A DNA stretch of 47,145 nt from Acetobacter fabarum (GTDB lineage Bacteria; Pseudomonadota; Alphaproteobacteria; Acetobacterales; Acetobacteraceae): NCBI RefSeq assembly GCF_011516925.1, contig NZ_WOTG01000014.1, positions 1-47,145 of the forward strand, in the 5' to 3' direction. The notes under the pieces were generated by a model. It searched no databases. It saw only the letters and a program-made list of their open reading frames with translations, and was not told the origin of the DNA. This document shows positions 44,420 to 47,145 of the stretch, one piece after another. A program made the position numbers and the translations under genes. The number at the start of each line of letters is the position of its first letter. Within the stretch, counting starts at the first letter, position 1.

Positions 44420-45028
44420 ATGGCTTTTGAACTGCCAGCTCTTCCCTTTTCCTATAACGCCCTTGCTGGCAAAGGCATGTGCCAGGAAACTCTGGAACTG
44501 CACCACGACAAGCACCATCAGGCCTATGTTACGGCGCTCAATGGCTTTGTGGACAGCAAACCGGAGCTACAGGGCAAATCACTTGAGGAGATTATTCTGG
44601 CTGCCAAAGGCAAGGCCGATCTGGCTCCGGTCTTTAACAACGCAGGGCAGCACTGGAACCATATCCTGTTCTGGAACAATCTCTCCCCCAACGGTGGTGC
44701 TATTCCCGGCGCGCTGGAAGCAAAAATAAAGCAGGATCTGGGGAGTATCGAAGCATTTAAGGAAGACTTCAAAAAAGCCGCCATCTCGCAGTTCGGGTCA
44801 GGCTGGGCATGGCTGGTGCTGACCCCATCGGGCAAGCTGGCCGTAACCAAAACCGCCAATGGCTCCAACCCGCTGGCCGAAGGGCAGGGGCAGGCCCTGC
44901 TGGGGCTGGACGTGTGGGAACACGCTTATTATCTGGATTTCCGCAACCGCCGCCCGGATTACATTACCAACTACCTCGACAAACTGGCCAATTATGAGTT
45001 TGCCGAAGCCCAGCTAAAAGCGGCCTGA
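44420..45028 (+). CDS. sodB: Superoxide dismutase, iron type predicted
   Basis: The 202-aa enzyme has the Fe/Mn SOD ligands His28, His81 (WNH), Asp164 and His168 (DVWEHAYY). Gln77 in NNAGQHWNH occupies the position of the FeSOD glutamine, whereas MnSOD normally has Gly there and Gln in the C-terminal domain; iron is therefore the more likely metal, though cambialistic use is possible. AAAAGGAAAA precedes the ATG. It follows the iron uptake operon by 117 nt without an evident terminator. Cytoplasmic superoxide defence is expected in a strongly oxidising organism. Confidence 0.94.
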   Translation: MAFELPALPFSYNALAGKGMCQETLELHHDKHHQAYVTALNGFVDSKPELQGKSLEEIILAAKGKADLAPVFNNAGQHWNHILFWNNLSPNGGAIPGALEAKIKQDLGSIEAFKEDFKKAAISQFGSGWAWLVLTPSGKLAVTKTANGSNPLAEGQGQALLGLDVWEHAYYLDFRNRRPDYITNYLDKLANYEFAEAQLKAA

Positions 45029-45057
45029 ACCTTCCCCCACCTCTGGCGCAGGCTCAC

Positions 45058-46125
45058 TCACCCACACGGCGTGCGGGCCTGCTCCAGTTCGGCCTTTAGG
45101 GTGCTGACCAGCTGGGCGGCGGGCATAGCTCTGGCCAATGGTGCGCCCTGCCCCGCCCAGTGCGCGCCAAACCCTGCTTCCCCCCCAGCTCTGGCTACGG
45201 TGTTCAGGGCTTTGGCGGCAGCGTAGGCAATGGGGTAAGCAGGCGGCAGAGGAGCATTTTCCTGCTCAAGCCAGGCGCTCAGGCGGTTAGCCAGCCCACG
45301 CGCAGGTCTGCCGGAAATACCCGTGATCAACCGGGTGTGGTATGCGGCTGGCCCCAACAGCGCCTGCCGGTAAGCCGGGTCCGCGGCAGATTCGGGGCAA
45401 GCCACAAACGCCGTACCCATCTGGGCCGCCACGGCCCCCAGTTCCAGCACTGCGGCCACACCTGCGCCGTCCATAACGCCACCAGCGGCCACCACAGGGC
45501 AACGCCCCTTACGGACAAGGATACGCGTTAAGGCAAATACTCCCAGAGCATCATCCGGAGCTTCGGCATCAAACACCCCTCTGTGGCCGCCTGCTTCCAC
45601 ACCTTGGGCAATTACGGCATCTATACCCGCCTTTTCGGCCAAGCGGGCTTCCGCCAGACTGGTCACGCTGGCCAGCAGAATGGCGCCAGTGCTGCGCAAA
45701 GCCTGCACTTTGGCTGGAGTCGGCAGACCAAAATGAAAACTGATGACCGGTGGCCTGAGCGCCAGCAACATGGCCAGCATATCCGGGTCATCTTCAAAAC
45801 TGGTATAGGGCGCAGCCAATGCCGCAGGCGCGGGTGCCCCATACTGTGCAAACAAAGGGCGTAGCCAATCCAGCCAGACGGCCTCCCGCTGCGGGTCGGG
45901 CTGTGGCGTGGCATGCACAAACAGGTTGACGTTAAAAGGCCGCTCGGTCCGTGCGCGCACCTGTTCAATCATGCCTCGTGCACCAGCTGCATCCGTTGCG
46001 CCAAGCCCAATGGCCCCCAATGCCCCGGCATTGCTGACTGCGGCCGCCAGAGCTGGTGTGGAAACACCGGCCATAGGTGCCTGCAACACCGGCACACTCA
46101 GCCCAAGCTGGTCGATAAAAGACAT
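45058..46125 (-). CDS. Nitronate monooxygenase-like FMN enzyme
   Basis: GGAGG sits six to ten bases before the ATG at 46125, which I prefer over the upstream 46185 (355 aa). The sequence has the NMO/2-nitropropane dioxygenase TIM-barrel features: VPVLQAPMAGVSTPALAAAVSNAGALGAIG at the N-terminus, the FNVNLFVH segment, VIAQGVEAGGHRG (FMN phosphate and catalytic His) and PVVAAGGVMDG, MGTAFVACPES. The family oxidises propionate-3-nitronate and other nitronates with O2 via flavosemiquinone; some members act as other FMN oxidoreductases. It converges on sodB. Confidence 0.88.
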   Translation of the reverse strand: MSFIDQLGLSVPVLQAPMAGVSTPALAAAVSNAGALGAIGLGATDAAGARGMIEQVRARTERPFNVNLFVHATPQPDPQREAVWLDWLRPLFAQYGAPAPAALAAPYTSFEDDPDMLAMLLALRPPVISFHFGLPTPAKVQALRSTGAILLASVTSLAEARLAEKAGIDAVIAQGVEAGGHRGVFDAEAPDDALGVFALTRILVRKGRCPVVAAGGVMDGAGVAAVLELGAVAAQMGTAFVACPESAADPAYRQALLGPAAYHTRLITGISGRPARGLANRLSAWLEQENAPLPPAYPIAYAAAKALNTVARAGGEAGFGAHWAGQGAPLARAMPAAQLVSTLKAELEQARTPCG

Positions 46126-46385
46126 ATCTGCCCTCCTTTTGCCGTGCGCCGGGCCACTCCGGCTTATCCTGCGTAACCGCACCATAAGTACGGTCCAACA
46201 ATCATCAGAAAAAAATCGATAGAATAATTACCTATGTATAAAATGTATGGGTTTTCTTTCTAAAGCAGAAAAAACCCTGACCTGACCCGGCTCTGCATTA
46301 TGAACATAGAGATTTTTTAACATAAATATGCCATAGGGCACACTGCAAAGCCCAACAGGCATATTAGCACCAGAAGGAAAGAGCC

Positions 46386-46757
46386 ATGATGCTACGGAAT
46401 AACACCGTAAAAACCGTTTTTCTTTTAAGCCTCGCGCTATTTGTCTCGCATCCGGCAAAAGCTGAAACCAGTATTATCGGGCTTGGCAATTTTTCTTGTG
46501 AAAAATATCTGAAGCTTCTGGATATCAACCCCCGCTCGGACGAAAAGTTCATGGCCTGGGCGCAGGGTTATATTAGCGGGCTGAGCAACGATCTCTCGCA
46601 AAGCAACCCCAATTCCAATCCGAACGACTTTGTCAGCAACATGACGTACGGATCCGAGAAAATAAAACAGTCCTGTATCGAAAACCCGGAATCCAAGTTC
46701 TACACGGCCGTGGAAAGCGCCTTCCACGACATTGAAAAACATCAGGGCGCGGAATAA
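46386..46757 (+). CDS. Small exported protein, HdeA/Rap1a-like pattern
   Basis: The 123-aa protein has a signal peptide ending at about AKA (residue 26) and two cysteines in the mature part (FSCEKYL at about 38, QSCIENP at about 97) that may form a disulphide. The middle segment FMAWAQGYISGLSN resembles small periplasmic helical proteins of the HdeA or Rap1a type, some of which protect against acid or secreted toxins. The assignment is by pattern only. AGAAGGAAAG precedes the double ATG. No partner toxin gene is adjacent. Confidence 0.65.
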   Translation: MMLRNNTVKTVFLLSLALFVSHPAKAETSIIGLGNFSCEKYLKLLDINPRSDEKFMAWAQGYISGLSNDLSQSNPNSNPNDFVSNMTYGSEKIKQSCIENPESKFYTAVESAFHDIEKHQGAE

Positions 46758-47145
46758 TCACCGCGGGTGGTCCCTTCCCCACCCCGGCCGGCGCTGCGTT
46801 ACTGACCTGCGGCTACCACGCGCAGCGCTTTTCAACCTGACTCACACCCAGGGTACATCCCCCGTGAATAACCCTGTGGATAATGTGTATAAACCAAAAC
46901 GGGAACGACTCCGCATATTCCTATAAATGGCGGAAATCCGGTCCCATATCCCTTTTTCCACAAGCCTGCAGCCCGAGCGGCACAATCCCCCGACCTATGG
47001 CCTACCCCCCCCACGTTTAGAATTTTTCTGGTGCCTAGCTGCTGAGGCTGGGATGATTTTCCGTTTTTCCTGCGGTGTTCAAGCCACAAAAAAACCCGCC
47101 GTGGTTGGGCGGGTTTATCGTATCCTATTGAGGACTTGTTGCTTC
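46758..47145. other. Non-coding right end with DnaA-box-like sequences
   Basis: No credible gene is seen in these 388 nt. TGTGGATAA at 46875-46883 is a perfect DnaA box on the minus strand, immediately followed by TGTGTATAA at 46884-46892; TTTTCCACA at 46954-46962 is one mismatch away. The terminator at 47087-47116 implies a minus-strand gene beyond the edge. Confidence 0.5.
47087..47116 (-). terminator. Intrinsic terminator for a minus-strand gene right of the window
   Basis: AAACCCGCC (47092-47100) pairs with GGCGGGTTT (47108-47116) around a 7-nt loop. The A-run at 47087-47094 becomes the U-tract on the minus strand, so the main direction is leftward. Confidence 0.8.

Overview
The window looks like chromosome of an acetic acid bacterium (Acetobacteraceae, Acetobacter/Gluconobacter/Komagataeibacter group). 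The protein flavour, the high GC of most genes and alphaproteobacterial gene orders (DUF3576-leuS-lptE-holA, mutY next to a DUF721/DciA gene, gatCAB) point there. The genus is an inference; no 16S rRNA is present.

Layout. 1-592: N-terminus of an exported protein under a cobalamin riboswitch, both on the minus strand. 775-3207: LysR regulator and gabT. 3208-5088: small secreted or low-complexity proteins (including one built of eight 11-residue repeats) and ruvX. 5162-8387: the gatCAB operon for Glu/Asp-tRNA amidation. 8495-8587: tRNA-Ser(GCT). 8574-15104: a 6.5-kb genomic island integrated in the 3' end of that tRNA and bounded by a 15-bp direct repeat. It holds an integrase fragment, an internally deleted in-frame fusion of a conjugative coupling protein (TraD) to the helicase half of a MobF relaxase (TraI), and an intact AT-rich two-gene cassette: an SF1 helicase with a nuclease-like N-terminus plus a protein resembling DUF2290. 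I read the cassette as an anti-phage system of the helicase-DUF2290 type. 15318-18131: PAP2-type membrane phosphatase and an ABC exporter. 18132-21961: nth, hemH, mutY and DUF721/DciA. 22121-26392: small ORF, SLT/SPOR lipoprotein, BTAD-type regulator and DUF3576 lipoprotein. 26464-30809: leuS-lptE-holA. 30864-31174: tRNA-Arg(CCT) interrupted by a 234-nt group I intron. 31464-37151: lipoprotein, unusually long Orn/Lys/Arg-type decarboxylase and AspT-family antiporter, a likely decarboxylation/antiport acid-stress unit. 37484-38761: MFS transporter. 38758-44302: Fur-controlled iron uptake block (siderophore receptor plus Sel1 protein, divergent from exbB-exbD-tonB). 44420-46757: sodB, nitronate monooxygenase-like enzyme and a small exported protein. 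46758-47145: non-coding, with DnaA-box-like sequences and a terminator for a minus-strand gene beyond the edge.

How it fits together. Most genes are housekeeping: translation fidelity, base-excision repair, haem, the outer-membrane LPS port and the clamp loader. Accessory functions concern metals (B12, iron, SOD) and acid tolerance. The island is a decayed mobile element that has lost integrase and relaxase catalysis but kept its presumed defence cargo intact. The two most striking items are that cassette in its scarred island and the self-splicing intron in tRNA-Arg(CCT).
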